Positions 1 through 11,332 of a DNA stretch of 64,000 nucleotides are shown piece after piece (the stretch's first letter is position 1; each line of letters starts with the position of its first letter). This DNA is from Mycobacterium sp. HUMS_12744610. GTDB taxonomy: Bacteria > Actinomycetota > Actinomycetes > Mycobacteriales > Mycobacteriaceae. The position numbers and the translations under genes were made by a program. Location of the stretch: positions 4,650,001-4,714,000 of the forward strand of contig NZ_JBGEDP010000001.1 in assembly GCF_041206865.1 (NCBI RefSeq), given 5' to 3'. Under the pieces are notes generated by a model. The model was not told where the DNA came from, did no database searches, and worked only from the letters and a program-made list of their open reading frames with translations.

Positions 1-562
1 CCCGGCCCGACGTGCCGGGTCAGGTGCGCACCGAGGCGGTCGAGCAACTCGGTCTGCGGGATCGGCGTCGACTGCGGCGGCGTCAGCGGGAACACGACGA
101 CGGCGGCGGCGTCGACGGTGGCCGTGCCGGTGAGCAGCCCCCCGCGCGCCACCACGTCCACACGTGCCCGCAGGTAATACCGGCCCCAGCGATGCGCCTT
201 CGCCGCAACCGTTTTCGCCGCACGACCATCGGCGGCGAGGACTTCGAGCCCCATGCCCGCGACGTCCGGGACCAACAGCTCGACGGTCGCGGCCCCGGCG
301 TCTTCGACGGTGGCCCACACCCGGAGCCGTACCCGCTCGTCTTCGAAGCATCGCTGCGACGCGGGGTTGCCGTGCACGCGGACCGGGGGCATCCGAGGCT
401 GCCAGCTGATCGAGCACAGCACACCGAGCAGCGGTGCGGCGAACGCGATCAGCTGCCACCTGCCGCCGATCACCGCGACGGCCAGCGCAGCGCCCGCACT
501 CGTCGCGATCGCCCGCGTCAACGGGGATGCGCGCCAGCGGAACTCGACCGTGCGCGGCTCCG

Positions 563-566
<4 letters not shown>
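1..566 (-). CDS. DUF58 domain protein, N-terminal part (runs off left edge)
   Basis: This minus-strand gene is cut by the left window edge, so only about the first 188 residues are present. Reading starts at a GTG at 566 that overlaps the moxR stop (GTGA), which indicates translational coupling. Two hydrophobic stretches follow the start (about residues 17-50, including the segments GAALAVAVIGG and LIAFAAPLLGVLC) and are followed by a beta-rich region. This matches the membrane-anchored layout of DUF58 proteins, which commonly sit downstream of MoxR ATPases and carry a von Willebrand-like domain further on, outside the window. It occupies the position of M. tuberculosis Rv3163c. Function is unknown; partnership with MoxR is inferred from family context. 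Confidence 0.82.
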
Positions 567-1554
<988 letters not shown>

Positions 1555-1558
<4 letters not shown>

Positions 1559-2037
1559 ACCTGCTCCAACTTCCGTAGGATCGCCTCGAGCGCCGCACGG
1601 CCGGGGCCGGGCCCCCGGTCACCGCCACGGACGACGTTGTTGGGATTGACCCATTCCCAGAGTTCGGCTCCGAACAGTATCCGCCCACTGGTGTGATACG
1701 CGGCGGGGTCCTTCGAAAGCCTTTGGCCGGTTACGAGTTCGTAGCGCCGTGCGAGCATCGGCCGCAGGTGCCGGTCCCAGTCCGCCCGGGTCGAGTCCGA
1801 CCACCGGATGGTTGTCTCCGTGTTGGCGACCCAACGGCGCAGCGCGTCCCCGAGGTCGTCCGCACCGGGCTCCTCGTCGGGTTGCGGTCCCCTCCCCACG
1901 ACGCGACGAACGTTGAGCAGCACCAGGGCCAGCGCGACGCCGGTGGCCGCGAGCACGAGTCCGCGGTCGGGCAGGGCCAGCGTCAGCAACTCCACACTGA
2001 GGATGAGGAATACCCCAAGGGCGACAAGCCTGTTCAT
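1555..2037 (-). CDS. conserved small membrane protein of the MoxR operon (Rv3165c-like)
   Basis: This 160-residue protein starts at the ATG whose last bases overlap the upstream stop (ATGA at 2037-2034). Two adjacent hydrophobic segments occupy roughly residues 3-42. The rest is soluble and contains RWVANTETTIRWSDSTRADWDRHLRPMLARRYE and a conserved-looking GAELWEWVNP near the C terminus. Length and position match Rv3165c, a conserved hypothetical. The reading frame continues upstream as an open frame, but that part is a shadow of the DUF4129 gene. Function is unknown; membership of the MoxR/DUF58/DUF4129 complex is inferred from the unbroken operon. Confidence 0.85.
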
Positions 2038-2987
2038 GCGTGGCTCACGGACCGCAGTTCGTCGAGGACCAGCCGCAGCGCCCGGACCGCGACGTCGCGG
2101 TGAGCTTCGTTCATCACGTGCGGGCTGAACCGCGCCTCGGCGAAAAGATCGACCAGTTGGACGGCGTTGTCGGCGTGCAGCGCGTGGCGTTCGACGGCGC
2201 GGGCCAGCACCTCGGTCGGGGTGTCGAAATCCTGCGGGACGGCGCCCGGAACGTTCGCGAGCTCGCGTTCCATTGCGGCGTAGCAGGCGATGATCGCCTC
2301 GCGCGGCTCCCGGCGCAGGTCTGTCATCTCGGCCAGGCCGCGCTCGGCGGCCCGCACCAGCGAGCCCGGGTTCGGTTGCGCCGCAGCGGTTTCGCCCTCT
2401 TCCGCGGCGGTTTCGCCCGCGCCCGTCGCGCGCCACCGCCGGCGCGACTCGAGGAGCGTGCCCACGACGAGGATCGGCAGCAGGGGCAGCGTGCAGGCGA
2501 TCAGGACGCGGGATATGTTGCCGGAGTCGGCTTTCGGCGGTTGCCGGGGCGGCGGGGCCCCGGTGCGCGCCGGGGGCGACACGCTCGCGGATCCCGGCGC
2601 GGGGGGCGTGACGTCGTGGCCCACCGCGACCCGGGTCAGCAGCGTCAGCGCCAGCAGCAGGCCCGCGATCACCCCGAGCGCGACCAGCACCACCCGCCAA
2701 CTCGGCCGGTCGGTGCCGGTGTCGAGCAGCGCGGGCAGGTCCGGCCCGCTGGGCGCGAACCCTCGGGGATCGCGCAGCCGCGCGACGACGGCGATCGCGA
2801 GCAGCGTCACCGTCCCGGCCAGGGCCGCGACGACGGCCGTCCAGGCCGCGGCACTGCCGCCCGCCTCGGTGCGGAAGGCCCGGTCGTGGGCCGGAAGATA
2901 GCCGCGCAGCGCCACGGCGACCACGAGCAGGAGCACGATCAGCGCCACGACCCGCGCCGTGGGTTTGTCACTACCGGGCATCGGCAC
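2034..2987 (-). CDS. DUF4129 domain membrane protein
   Basis: This is the first gene of the MoxR operon, 317 residues. The sequence shows a transmembrane segment at about residues 9-28, two more (about 48-66 and 97-116), a proline-rich extracytoplasmic loop, a fourth segment (about 159-178) and a cytoplasmic C-terminal DUF4129 domain (about 200-317). That domain carries the family pattern R-EAIIACYAAMERELA...TPTEVLARAVE. DUF4129 occurs in MoxR/DUF58 operons and in transglutaminase-fused relatives; its biochemical role is not known. Length and place match Rv3166c. A start three codons further in (also ATG) is equally plausible. The two-base spacing to the next gene argues for one transcript. 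Confidence 0.88.
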   Translation of the reverse strand: MPMPGSDKPTARVVALIVLLLVVAVALRGYLPAHDRAFRTEAGGSAAAWTAVVAALAGTVTLLAIAVVARLRDPRGFAPSGPDLPALLDTGTDRPSWRVVLVALGVIAGLLLALTLLTRVAVGHDVTPPAPGSASVSPPARTGAPPPRQPPKADSGNISRVLIACTLPLLPILVVGTLLESRRRWRATGAGETAAEEGETAAAQPNPGSLVRAAERGLAEMTDLRREPREAIIACYAAMERELANVPGAVPQDFDTPTEVLARAVERHALHADNAVQLVDLFAEARFSPHVMNEAHRDVAVRALRLVLDELRSVSHA

Positions 2988-3138
2988 ACCACTCGACCGG
3001 TTAACTGCCGCCGTTGCGGCTTCGGTTTTTCATCCTCGCACGTCAGGCGGCGGTTTCGCCAGGAATCCCGGCGCCGGCCGGTGCTGCGTTGTCCACAGCC
3101 CGCATTGCATCCACAACCCGGCCGAACGGGGGCGGTAT

Positions 3139-3160
3139 TCGAACGTTTGTTCGCTACCCT
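3139..3160 (+). promoter_or_regulatory. SOS (LexA) box plus leaderless promoter of the 13E12/HNH gene
   Basis: Bases 3139-3154 read TCGAAC-GTTT-GTTCGC, one mismatch from the mycobacterial LexA box TCGAAC-N4-GTTCGA. Immediately after it is TACCCT (3155-3160), a TANNNT-type -10. Six bases later comes the ATG at 3167, the geometry of a leaderless mycobacterial transcript. LexA binding here would cover the region just upstream of the -10 and repress initiation until DNA damage. The match is read directly; regulation is inferred. Confidence 0.8.
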
Positions 3161-3166
3161 GGACGC

Positions 3167-4546
3167 ATGGTCGCGATGATCCCCGAACAGGCACGAGAGC
3201 GGATCGACGCCGCCCTCGACGCGATCGACGCCGCCCATGACGTGCTGCGTGCGACCTCCTCGGATGTGGTGGGCAACGACTTCCGGGTGGACGTCGCCGA
3301 ACGGCTCGAGACGCAGCACCGCACCAACCGGGGCCTGATGTACCGGTTCTTCGCCGAGATCGCCGAGCCGCCTGACGGCGGCGAGTCCATACCGGCCCAA
3401 CGCGACCGGCTGTGGGCCCGGCTGCGCATCCCGCCGCGGGAAATCCGGCGCCGCTTCAAGCTGGCCGCGCGAATCCGGCCGCGGCGCTCGCTGACCGGTC
3501 CGCCTGTCGCACCGGAGCTTCCGGAGTTGGCGGCGGCACTCGAGGCCGGCGCGGTCGGCGAGGACCACATCCGCGCGGTATGCGACGCGGTCGACGTGCT
3601 GCCCTCCTGCGTTTCGGCCTCCGACGTGGCGGATGCCGAGCGAACGCTGGTGCAGCACGCACGGAAACTCGATGCCGGCGTCGTCACCAAGCTGGGCCAC
3701 CGGATCGCCGACCACCTCAACCCCGACGGCTTGTTCAACGACGAGGATCGGGCCCGTCGCCGCGGGCTACACCTGGGCGCGCAGGGACCGGATGGCATGT
3801 CCCGGTTGTCGGGATTGCTGGAACCCGAGGCCCGAGCGTACTTCGAGGCCATCCGCGCGGCCGTGCGTCCGGGACGTCACCAACCCGACGGCGCCGCGCC
3901 GCAGGAGCGCGACACGCGCACACCCGCGCAACGCTGCCATGACGCGCTGAAACTCGGTCTCAAGGCTGCGGTCTCGTCCGGTCGGCTGGGATCGCACCGG
4001 GGCCACCCCGTCACGGTGGTCGCCACGACCACGCTGGACGATCTCGAGCGAGCCGCCGCAGCGGTTGCCGACGAGTCCGTCCCGATGCCCGCACCCGCGC
4101 GGACCGGCGGCGGGTCCAGGCTGCCGATGCCCGACCTCATCCGCATGGCCGCCGATGCGATTCACTACCTGGCCGTGTTCGACGGGCACACCGGCCGGCC
4201 GCTGTACCTGGGCCGCCAGAAGCGGATCGCGACAGCCGATCAGCGGCTCATCTGCTACGCCCGCGACCGGGGCTGCACGCGACCCAATTGCCTTGAACCG
4301 GGCTATAACTGCGAAGTGCACCATTCGCCGGACTGGGCCGAAGGCGGCCGCACCGACGCCGATTCGTTGCATTTCGCCTGCGGCGGCGACCATGACGGCG
4401 CGAGCCGCGGCGAATGGCACACCGAGGTCACCGAAAACGGGCGACTCGGCTGGAGCAAGGGCGACGGCCCACCGGAGATCAACCACGCCCACCATCCCGA
4501 CGAGCTTTTGCGCGGTGATCTCGATCCGCCGATTCAGGAGGAGTGA
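3167..4546 (+). CDS. 13E12-repeat family protein (DUF222 plus HNH endonuclease domain)
   Basis: This 459-residue protein of the REP13E12 type has an N-terminal DUF222 domain (about residues 10-330) and a C-terminal HNH nuclease fold. The HNH part reads CTRPNCLEPGYNCEVHHSPDWAEGG followed by DSLHFACGGDHD, which supplies the zinc-knuckle-like cysteines and the HH metal-binding pair. The frame is open upstream to 3014, but the ATG at 3167 is chosen because a TACCCT -10 lies six bases before it, so the transcript would be leaderless. Several M. tuberculosis 13E12 genes are LexA targets, and the SOS box at 3139-3154 fits that pattern. The gene interrupts the Rv3166c-Rv3167c neighbourhood, so it may be a mobile or acquired insertion. 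Its biological role is unknown. Confidence 0.88.
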   Translation: MVAMIPEQARERIDAALDAIDAAHDVLRATSSDVVGNDFRVDVAERLETQHRTNRGLMYRFFAEIAEPPDGGESIPAQRDRLWARLRIPPREIRRRFKLAARIRPRRSLTGPPVAPELPELAAALEAGAVGEDHIRAVCDAVDVLPSCVSASDVADAERTLVQHARKLDAGVVTKLGHRIADHLNPDGLFNDEDRARRRGLHLGAQGPDGMSRLSGLLEPEARAYFEAIRAAVRPGRHQPDGAAPQERDTRTPAQRCHDALKLGLKAAVSSGRLGSHRGHPVTVVATTTLDDLERAAAAVADESVPMPAPARTGGGSRLPMPDLIRMAADAIHYLAVFDGHTGRPLYLGRQKRIATADQRLICYARDRGCTRPNCLEPGYNCEVHHSPDWAEGGRTDADSLHFACGGDHDGASRGEWHTEVTENGRLGWSKGDGPPEINHAHHPDELLRGDLDPPIQEE

Positions 4547-4646
4547 GGTGGGATCGGCCGCCGAAGTTTCGGGGCGAGTTTGCCGGGTAGCCGGAGAGAG
4601 TCCGGATCCACTCGACCCAGGTCCACTTGAGAATGGGGGAAACATC

Positions 4647-4988
4647 ATGGACAGCAAGAAAAACCACGACAGCCACGCACTCCGCCGTACGTTGGCGGCG
4701 ATCGGCGCGGGCGTCGCAGGCCTGGCCGTCAGCGCAGGGATCGCGGCCGCGACCGGCGACGCGCGCACGCAGTCCGTCGCGCACGGTTCGCAGGTGAGCT
4801 CCCTGCCCGACGAGCCGGCGCCGCCGCCTCCGCCCGGTCCGGTCGGTCCCGGTGTCCCGGGACCGATGCCGGGCGCCCCGGGGCCGATACCCGGCGGGCC
4901 GGGGCCGATACCCGGCGGGCCGGGGCCGATGCCCGTTGGGCCGGGGCCTATGCCCGGCGGACCGGGGGGCCCGGCACCGGGGTACTGA
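4647..4988 (+). CDS. small exported proline/glycine-rich protein
   Basis: This 113-residue protein has a basic N terminus (KKNHDSHALRR) followed by an alanine/glycine-rich hydrophobic helix (about residues 14-35), which looks like a signal peptide or signal anchor. The mature part is short and dominated by Pro and Gly, with about five copies of a GPGPxPxG unit and the C terminus GGPAPGY. The start has a G-rich stretch (4635-4640) as a weak ribosome site. No enzymatic motif is present. Similar low-complexity tails occur in mycobacterial cell-wall proteins; the function cannot be inferred. It lies alone between the 13E12 gene and a convergent SDR. Confidence 0.7.
   Translation: MDSKKNHDSHALRRTLAAIGAGVAGLAVSAGIAAATGDARTQSVAHGSQVSSLPDEPAPPPPPGPVGPGVPGPMPGAPGPIPGGPGPIPGGPGPMPVGPGPMPGGPGGPAPGY
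4880..4963 (+). repeat. four tandem 21-bp repeats inside the proline-rich gene
   Basis: Four near-identical 21-base units (4880-4900, 4901-4921, 4922-4942, 4943-4963), the first two identical, encode repeated GPGPIPG/GPGPMPG heptapeptides. A partial fifth unit follows. In-frame unit length means copy-number change would lengthen or shorten the tail without frameshift. Confidence 0.9.
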
Positions 4989-5043
4989 GCCCGGGCGGCT
5001 CCAGCCCCGGCCGGGCGTGCGGCGCCACCGGCGGCCAAGGCCC

Positions 5044-5913
5044 CTATTCGGGTTCGAACGGCCGGAAGCTGCCGTCGAGGACCTGCAAATGGCCGATCGT
5101 GCGGCCGGTGACCGCGCCCGGATCGACCAACGCCAATTCGACTGCGGCGCGCGCGAATTCGTCGACATCCGCGGTGTGGCCGAATTCGCGCGCATAGTAA
5201 GCCAGGCCCGGGGTCATGATGGGCTTGGACGGCGACAAGGCGTTCACCGCGACGTTGTGGTCGGCGAGGTCGTAGGCCGCGCACTGGGTGAGATGCTCGA
5301 GCGCCGCCTTCGATCCGCCGTACCCGGGCAGCACTCCCCCGCCGCGGTCGGGGAAGGGGCCGTCGCCGGGCAGCCGGGACGCGACCGAACTGATGTTGAC
5401 GACCGCGCCCCCGCCCGCGTCGATCATGTCGGGGCACACCCGCTGCATCAGCTCGTAGGCGGCGAAGACCGCGATCTCGAAGTGCCGGCGGTAGGCGGCC
5501 AGCGGAATGCTGACGAACCCGGGCCAGCCGGGCTTGGCGCCACCCGCCTTCGCCGCGGGCTTGGCGCGGGGCGCGCCGCCGGGCGCAGGCGGGCGCCCGG
5601 GCGCGGTGAAGGCGGCATTGTTCACCAGGATCGTGATGGGCCCCAGGGCATCTCGTGCCGAATCCACCAGCCGGGAGATGTCGTCGGGGTCGGTCAGGTC
5701 GGCCCGGACCGCCACGGCGCGGCCACCCGCCGACTCGATTCCGGCGACCGTCTCGCCGATCGTCCCTGGCAGCCGCTCGTCCCACACCTGCTCGGTGCGG
5801 CCCGCGACCGCGACGGCCGCACCCTCGGCGGCGAGCGCCGCGGCGATCGCCCGGCCGAGGCCGCGGCTGCCGCCGGTGACGATCGCGGCCCGGCCGGCGA
5901 GCCGCCCCGTCAT
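5044..5913 (-). CDS. SDR family oxidoreductase
   Basis: This 289-residue classical short-chain dehydrogenase starts at MTGRLAGRAAIVTGG, whose ATG overlaps the stop of the upstream tetR (ATGA at 5913-5910). The cofactor motif TGGSRGLG (about residues 12-19), the NNAA motif and the downstream YGGSK form of YxxxK (after SSVASRLPGDG) are present, so it should be an active NAD(P)-dependent oxidoreductase. A roughly 20-residue low-complexity insertion rich in Pro, Ala, Gly and Lys (APGRPPAPGGAPRAKPAAK) sits just after NNAA, where the family normally has a short loop. The substrate is unknown. It probably forms an operon with, and is controlled by, the TetR gene. Confidence 0.88.
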   Translation of the reverse strand: MTGRLAGRAAIVTGGSRGLGRAIAAALAAEGAAVAVAGRTEQVWDERLPGTIGETVAGIESAGGRAVAVRADLTDPDDISRLVDSARDALGPITILVNNAAFTAPGRPPAPGGAPRAKPAAKAGGAKPGWPGFVSIPLAAYRRHFEIAVFAAYELMQRVCPDMIDAGGGAVVNISSVASRLPGDGPFPDRGGGVLPGYGGSKAALEHLTQCAAYDLADHNVAVNALSPSKPIMTPGLAYYAREFGHTADVDEFARAAVELALVDPGAVTGRTIGHLQVLDGSFRPFEPE

Positions 5914-6512
5914 CGCCGCACCCCGTGCACGACGATCGCGGCGGTCTGCTCCACCCACGCCTCGTCGAGTGCGTCTTCCGGGCGCAACAGCATCCGCAGC
6001 ATCGTCGCTCCTCCGATCAACTCGATCAACCGGTCCGGGTCCACGTCGTCATGCGCCTCGCCCCGCTTGACCGCCTCGCCCAACCGCAGGCGCACCGCGG
6101 CGAACACGTCGACGAAACGCGACATGACCCGGGCGTTGAGGGCGGGGTCGGCCGTCATGTCGGCCACCAGGCCGGGCAGGGCGGCGCGCACGACCGGCGT
6201 GGTGAACACGGCGCGGGTGGCCTCGATCATCATGCGGACGTCGGCGGCGATGTCGCCGGCCGGCGCCTCCAGCGCGGTGGGTGCCGTCGGGAAGGCCGCC
6301 TCGTGCACCAGCTCGGCCTTGCTCGACCACCGCCGGTACAGCGCGGATTTCGTGGTACCGGCCCGCTCGGCGACCGCGGCCAGGCTCAGATTCGAATATC
6401 CGATCTGCACAAGCAGTTCCGCGGTTGCCGATAGGATGGCCGAATCGATACGCGGGTCCCGCGGGCGGCCGGCGCCGGGGGCCTTGTCAAGGGCGGACGG
6501 GTCTGCTTTCAT
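5910..6512 (-). CDS. TetR-family transcriptional regulator (Rv3167c-like)
   Basis: This 200-residue regulator has an N-terminal TetR helix-turn-helix (about residues 20-65: ILSATAELLVQIGYSNLSLAAVAERAGTTKSALYRRW, with the typical recognition-helix ending KSALYRRW) and an all-helical ligand-binding C-terminal domain. The ATG at 6512 is chosen because it follows the short intergenic region holding a semi-palindrome that could be the operator. The frame is open further upstream, but that part lies over the divergent gene. It is divergent from the phosphotransferase and co-directional with the SDR, matching the place of Rv3167c between Rv3166c and Rv3168. It probably represses itself and one or both neighbours. 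Confidence 0.9.
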   Translation of the reverse strand: MKADPSALDKAPGAGRPRDPRIDSAILSATAELLVQIGYSNLSLAAVAERAGTTKSALYRRWSSKAELVHEAAFPTAPTALEAPAGDIAADVRMMIEATRAVFTTPVVRAALPGLVADMTADPALNARVMSRFVDVFAAVRLRLGEAVKRGEAHDDVDPDRLIELIGGATMLRMLLRPEDALDEAWVEQTAAIVVHGVRR

Positions 6513-6513
6513 A

Positions 6514-6527
6514 ACGCTACCTACCGT
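6514..6527. promoter_or_regulatory. candidate TetR operator in the divergent intergenic region
   Basis: ACGCTACCTACCGT is symmetric at its outer positions (ACG-TA...TA-CGT). It lies two bases from the tetR start and about 45 bases before the divergent phosphotransferase. Position and symmetry suggest an autoregulatory site; there is no direct proof. Confidence 0.4.
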
Positions 6528-6534
6528 ATCGTAA

Positions 6535-7730
<1,196 letters not shown>

Positions 7731-7731
<1 letters not shown>

Positions 7732-8855
7732 TGTCGCACAGGCTAGGCCCGCTGGACGAATTCCCGGTGCACCAGATCCCGCAGCCCATCGCGTGGCCGG
7801 GCTCCAGCGACCGTAACTTCTACGACCGTGCCTACTTCAACGCCCACGACCGCACTGGGGACATCTTCGTCGTCAGCGGCATCGGCTACTACCCGAACCT
7901 GGGCGTCAAGGACGCTTTCCTGCTCGTCCGGCGCGGCGACACCCAGACCGCGGTGCACCTGTCCGACGCCATCGACCAAGACCGCCTCAACCAGAACGTC
8001 AACGGCTACCGCATCGAGGTCATCGAGCCGCTGCGCAAACTGCGCCTGATCCTCGACGAAACCGACGGCATCGCAGCCGACCTCACCTGGGAAGGCCTGT
8101 TCGACGTCGTGCAGGAACAGCCGCATGTGCTGCGGTCGGGCAATCGGGTGACGCTCAGCGCGCAGCGGTTCGCCCAATTGGGCTCCTGGAGCGGACGCCT
8201 GGCCGTCGACGGCGACGAGTTCGCCGTCGACCCCGCGACCTGGATCGGCAGCCGGGACCGGTCCTGGGGCATCCGGCCGATCGGCGAGCCCGAGCCGGCG
8301 GGCCGCCCCGCCGATCCGCCCTTCGAGGGCATGTGGTGGCTGTACGTGCCCATGGCGTTCGACGACTTCGCGATCGTGCTGATCATCCAGGAGGAGCCCG
8401 ACGGCTTCCGCTCGCTCAACGACTGCACCCGGGTCTGGCGCGACGGCCGCGTCGAGCAGCTGGGCTGGCCGCGGGTCAAGATCCACTACCGTTCCGGCAC
8501 GCGCATCCCGACCGGGGCGACGATCGACGCCACCGCACCGGACGGCACCCCGGTCCACTTCGACGTGGAGTCCAAGCTGCCCGTCCCCATCCACGTCGGC
8601 GGCGGCTACGGCGGCGACTCCGACTGGCTGCACGGCATGTGGAAGGGCGAGAAGTTCGTCGAACGGCTGACCTACGACATGACCGACCCGGCGATCGTCG
8701 CGCGCTCCGGGTTCGGCGTGATCGACCACGTGGGCCGCGCTTTGTGCCGCGAGGGCGACGCGGAGCCGGTGGAGGGTTGGGGGCTCTACGAGCACGGCGC
8801 GCTGGGCCGCCACGACCCGTCCGGGTTCGCCGACTGGCTGTCGGTCGCCCCCTGA
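7731..8855 (+). CDS. conserved hypothetical protein, 374 aa (Rv3169-like)
   Basis: The 374-residue length and location match Rv3169. The sequence is rich in beta-strand-like segments and conserved aromatic motifs (RNFYDRAYFNAHDRTGD near residue 26, GIGYYPNLGVKDAF, FEGMWWLYVPMAFDDFA, GGGYGGDSDWLHGMWKG). It has no signal peptide or membrane helix. The layout recalls two-domain lipocalin-like proteins of the AttH/CrtC type, but this is only an impression. The ATG overlaps the TAA of the kinase gene, so the two are made together, and the amine oxidase follows 39 bases later. A role in a small-molecule pathway with those two is inferred. Confidence 0.85.
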
Positions 8856-8894
8856 CGCTGGGCATTCTCGCCCGAGTGCGGTTCACTAGACGGC

Positions 8895-10259
8895 GTGACG
8901 AATCCGCCGCCCCCCGACGCCGGATCCTGGAGCGTGGACGTCGTGGTGGTCGGCGCCGGCTTCGCCGGGCTGGCCGCCGCGCGCGAACTGACCCGGCTGG
9001 GCCATGACGTGGTGGTCCTGGAGGGCCGCGAACGCGTCGGCGGCCGCTCGTTCACCGGCAGCGTCGCCGGGCTGCCCGCCGACATGGGCAGCACCTTCGT
9101 CGGCCCCACCCAGGACGCGGTGCTGGCGTTGGCGGCCGAACTGCAGATCCCGACCACCCCGACCCACCACCACGGCCGGAGCATCATCCAGTGGCGCGGC
9201 TGGGCGCGCCCCTACCACGGCACCATTCCGAAGCTCTCGCTGGCGGGGCTGATCGACATCGGCCGGCTGCGCTGGCAGTTCGAGCGGATCGCGCGCGGCA
9301 TCCCGCTGGCGGACCCGTGGAACGCGCGCCGCGCCCGCGAACTCGATGCCCAGTCGCTCGGCGACTGGTTGCGCTCGGTGCGCGCCTCCGCCTCCTCCCG
9401 CGACCTGCTGGCGATCGTGTCCCGGGTGAGCTGGGGGTGCGAACCCGACGAGGTGTCGATGCTGCACGCCGCCCGGTACGTGCGCGCCGCCGGCGGCCTG
9501 GACCGGATGCTCGACGTCGAGAACGGGGCCCAGCAGGACCGTTTCCCGGGCGGCACGCAGCAGATCGCCGACGCGGTGGCGGCCGAGCTCGGCCCGCGCA
9601 TCGTGCTCGAGGCACCGGTGCGGCGCATCGAGCGCAATGGCGCGGGCGTGGCGGTCACCTGCGACCGCGGCCGAGCCGAGGCCGGATTCGTCATCGTCGC
9701 CGTTCCGCCCGCCCACCGCGCCTCGATCGAATTCACTCCCCCGCTGCCCGAGGAGTACGACGAACTCGCCCGGCACTGGCCGCAGGGGCGCCTGAGCAAG
9801 GCCTATGCGGCCTACTCCACGCCGTTCTGGCGGGCCGACGGCTTCTCCGGCCAGGCCCTCTCCGACGAGGGTCCCGTCTTCATCACCTTCGACGTCAGCC
9901 CCCAAGCCGACGGGCCGGGCATACTGATGGGCTTCGTCGACGCCCGCGCGTTCGACTCACTGCCCGCCGACCAGCGCCGCCGCGAGGCGTTGCGTTGCTT
10001 CGCGTCGCTGTTCGGCAGCGACGCGCTCAAACCCCTCGACTACGTCGACCATCGTTGGGGCACAGAAGAATTCGCACCGGGTGGCCCGACGGCGGCGGTA
10101 CCGCCGCGGTCGTGGACCCGGTCCGGGCCGTACCTGCGCCGGCCCGTCGGGCCGATCCATTGGGCCGGCACCGAAACGGCCGACGAATGGACCGGATTTC
10201 TCGACGGCGCCATCCGATCCGGCCGCCGTGCGGCCGCCGAGGTCACGGCCCTGCTGTGA
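8895..10259 (+). CDS. aofH: flavin monoamine oxidase family protein
   Basis: This 454-residue FAD-dependent amine oxidase carries the N-terminal dinucleotide-binding motif [20 protein letters not shown] (about residues 17-36) followed by [12 protein letters not shown], and the C-terminal FAD segment [25 protein letters not shown]. Both are diagnostic of the MAO/polyamine oxidase superfamily. It would oxidise a primary or secondary amine with release of hydrogen peroxide. The GTG start is 39 bases after the preceding gene, and the region TAGACGGC just before it could be a weak promoter. Order and length match Rv3170 (aofH). The convergent hydrolase downstream matches Rv3171c. Confidence 0.92.
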   Translation: MTNPPPPDAGSWSVDVVVVGAGFAGLAAARELTRLGHDVVVLEGRERVGGRSFTGSVAGLPADMGSTFVGPTQDAVLALAAELQIPTTPTHHHGRSIIQWRGWARPYHGTIPKLSLAGLIDIGRLRWQFERIARGIPLADPWNARRARELDAQSLGDWLRSVRASASSRDLLAIVSRVSWGCEPDEVSMLHAARYVRAAGGLDRMLDVENGAQQDRFPGGTQQIADAVAAELGPRIVLEAPVRRIERNGAGVAVTCDRGRAEAGFVIVAVPPAHRASIEFTPPLPEEYDELARHWPQGRLSKAYAAYSTPFWRADGFSGQALSDEGPVFITFDVSPQADGPGILMGFVDARAFDSLPADQRRREALRCFASLFGSDALKPLDYVDHRWGTEEFAPGGPTAAVPPRSWTRSGPYLRRPVGPIHWAGTETADEWTGFLDGAIRSGRRAAAEVTALL

Positions 10260-10268
10260 GCCGCCCCT

Positions 10269-11228
10269 TCAGGAGCTGATGCGCCGCAGGTCGCGGCTGA
10301 CCGACCCGGCGAGCTCCCGCAGATGGCGGTTCACCGCGGCGGGCTGTTCCAGCATCGAGCAGTGACCGCCGGGCAACTCGACCAGGCCGACGACGTTGGG
10401 CGCGGTGCGCGCGATCGCGCGGGATTGGCTGATGGGCGTCAGCCGGTCGCGCTCGCTGCCGATCACCAGCGTCGGCACCGTGAGGCCCTCCAGGTCGAGG
10501 TGGCGAGACCCCAGCGAGCCGACCAGCATCCGCGCGCACCCGCCACGCCCCGCGGCCGAGGTCTGCGCGAACAGCTCGTAGACGAGCGTGGCCGCGCTCG
10601 GGTCCGCGTCCTTGGCGACCGCCAGCATCGCGACCAGGTAACGACTCGGGACGCGGGCGACGCCGGGCAGCGGGAACCCGCCGAACGCACCGATCAGCCC
10701 GCGCACGAGCAGGTCGCGGGCCGGCGACAGCCGGCGCGGCACCGGCAGCAGGCTCACCTTGCTGACCAGGTCGCCGGTCGTGGTGTTGATCAGGGCCACC
10801 GCGTCGGCGCGCCGGTGCACCTTGTGCCGGTAGCGCGCCGACCAGGCCGCGATCGTGATGCCGCCCATCGAATGCCCGGCCAGCACCGCCCGTTCGTGCG
10901 GCGCCAGTGTCGCCTCGAGCACGCAATCCAGGTCCGCGGCGAGGGCCTCGAGGGTGTAGCCGTTGCCGCGCGGGACGCCGCTGCGCCCGTGGCCCCGGTG
11001 GTCGAAGGCGATCACCCGGTAGTCGGTGGCCAGGTCGGCGATCTGGTATGCCCACGCGCGGATCGCGCAGGTGATGCCGTGGGTCAGCACGATCGGATAG
11101 CCGTCCGGCGGCCCGAACACCTCGGCGTGCAGCGGGGTGCCGTCGGCCGCGCGCACGGTCAGCTCCCGGCTGGGCGGCAACACCTCGGACAGTCCGTCGT
11201 CGCCGCGGGCGGATCGTCTGGGACTCAT
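10269..11228 (-). CDS. alpha/beta hydrolase, non-heme haloperoxidase-like (Rv3171c-like)
   Basis: This 319-residue alpha/beta hydrolase shows LTHG (oxyanion loop), the nucleophile elbow GHSMGG (about residue 137), an acidic residue in VIGSERDRLTP and the catalytic His in LPGGHCSML. The catalytic triad is therefore complete. The start MSPRRSARGD is chosen because the longer open frame upstream runs through pseudogene fragments. It is convergent with the amine oxidase with a nine-base gap, as are Rv3170 and Rv3171c (hpx). Haloperoxidase naming in this family is often nominal; ester or epoxide hydrolysis is equally possible. Confidence 0.88.
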   Translation of the reverse strand: MSPRRSARGDDGLSEVLPPSRELTVRAADGTPLHAEVFGPPDGYPIVLTHGITCAIRAWAYQIADLATDYRVIAFDHRGHGRSGVPRGNGYTLEALAADLDCVLEATLAPHERAVLAGHSMGGITIAAWSARYRHKVHRRADAVALINTTTGDLVSKVSLLPVPRRLSPARDLLVRGLIGAFGGFPLPGVARVPSRYLVAMLAVAKDADPSAATLVYELFAQTSAAGRGGCARMLVGSLGSRHLDLEGLTVPTLVIGSERDRLTPISQSRAIARTAPNVVGLVELPGGHCSMLEQPAAVNRHLRELAGSVSRDLRRISS

Positions 11229-11332
11229 CGCGGTTTCCCCTCCAATGCGGCCACGCTGCCACGGTTTCGGATCCCGCGAGTCTAGCCTGACGCCGACGTC
11301 AATTCCGGCAGATTCGCCTTCGCTTTCCGGTC

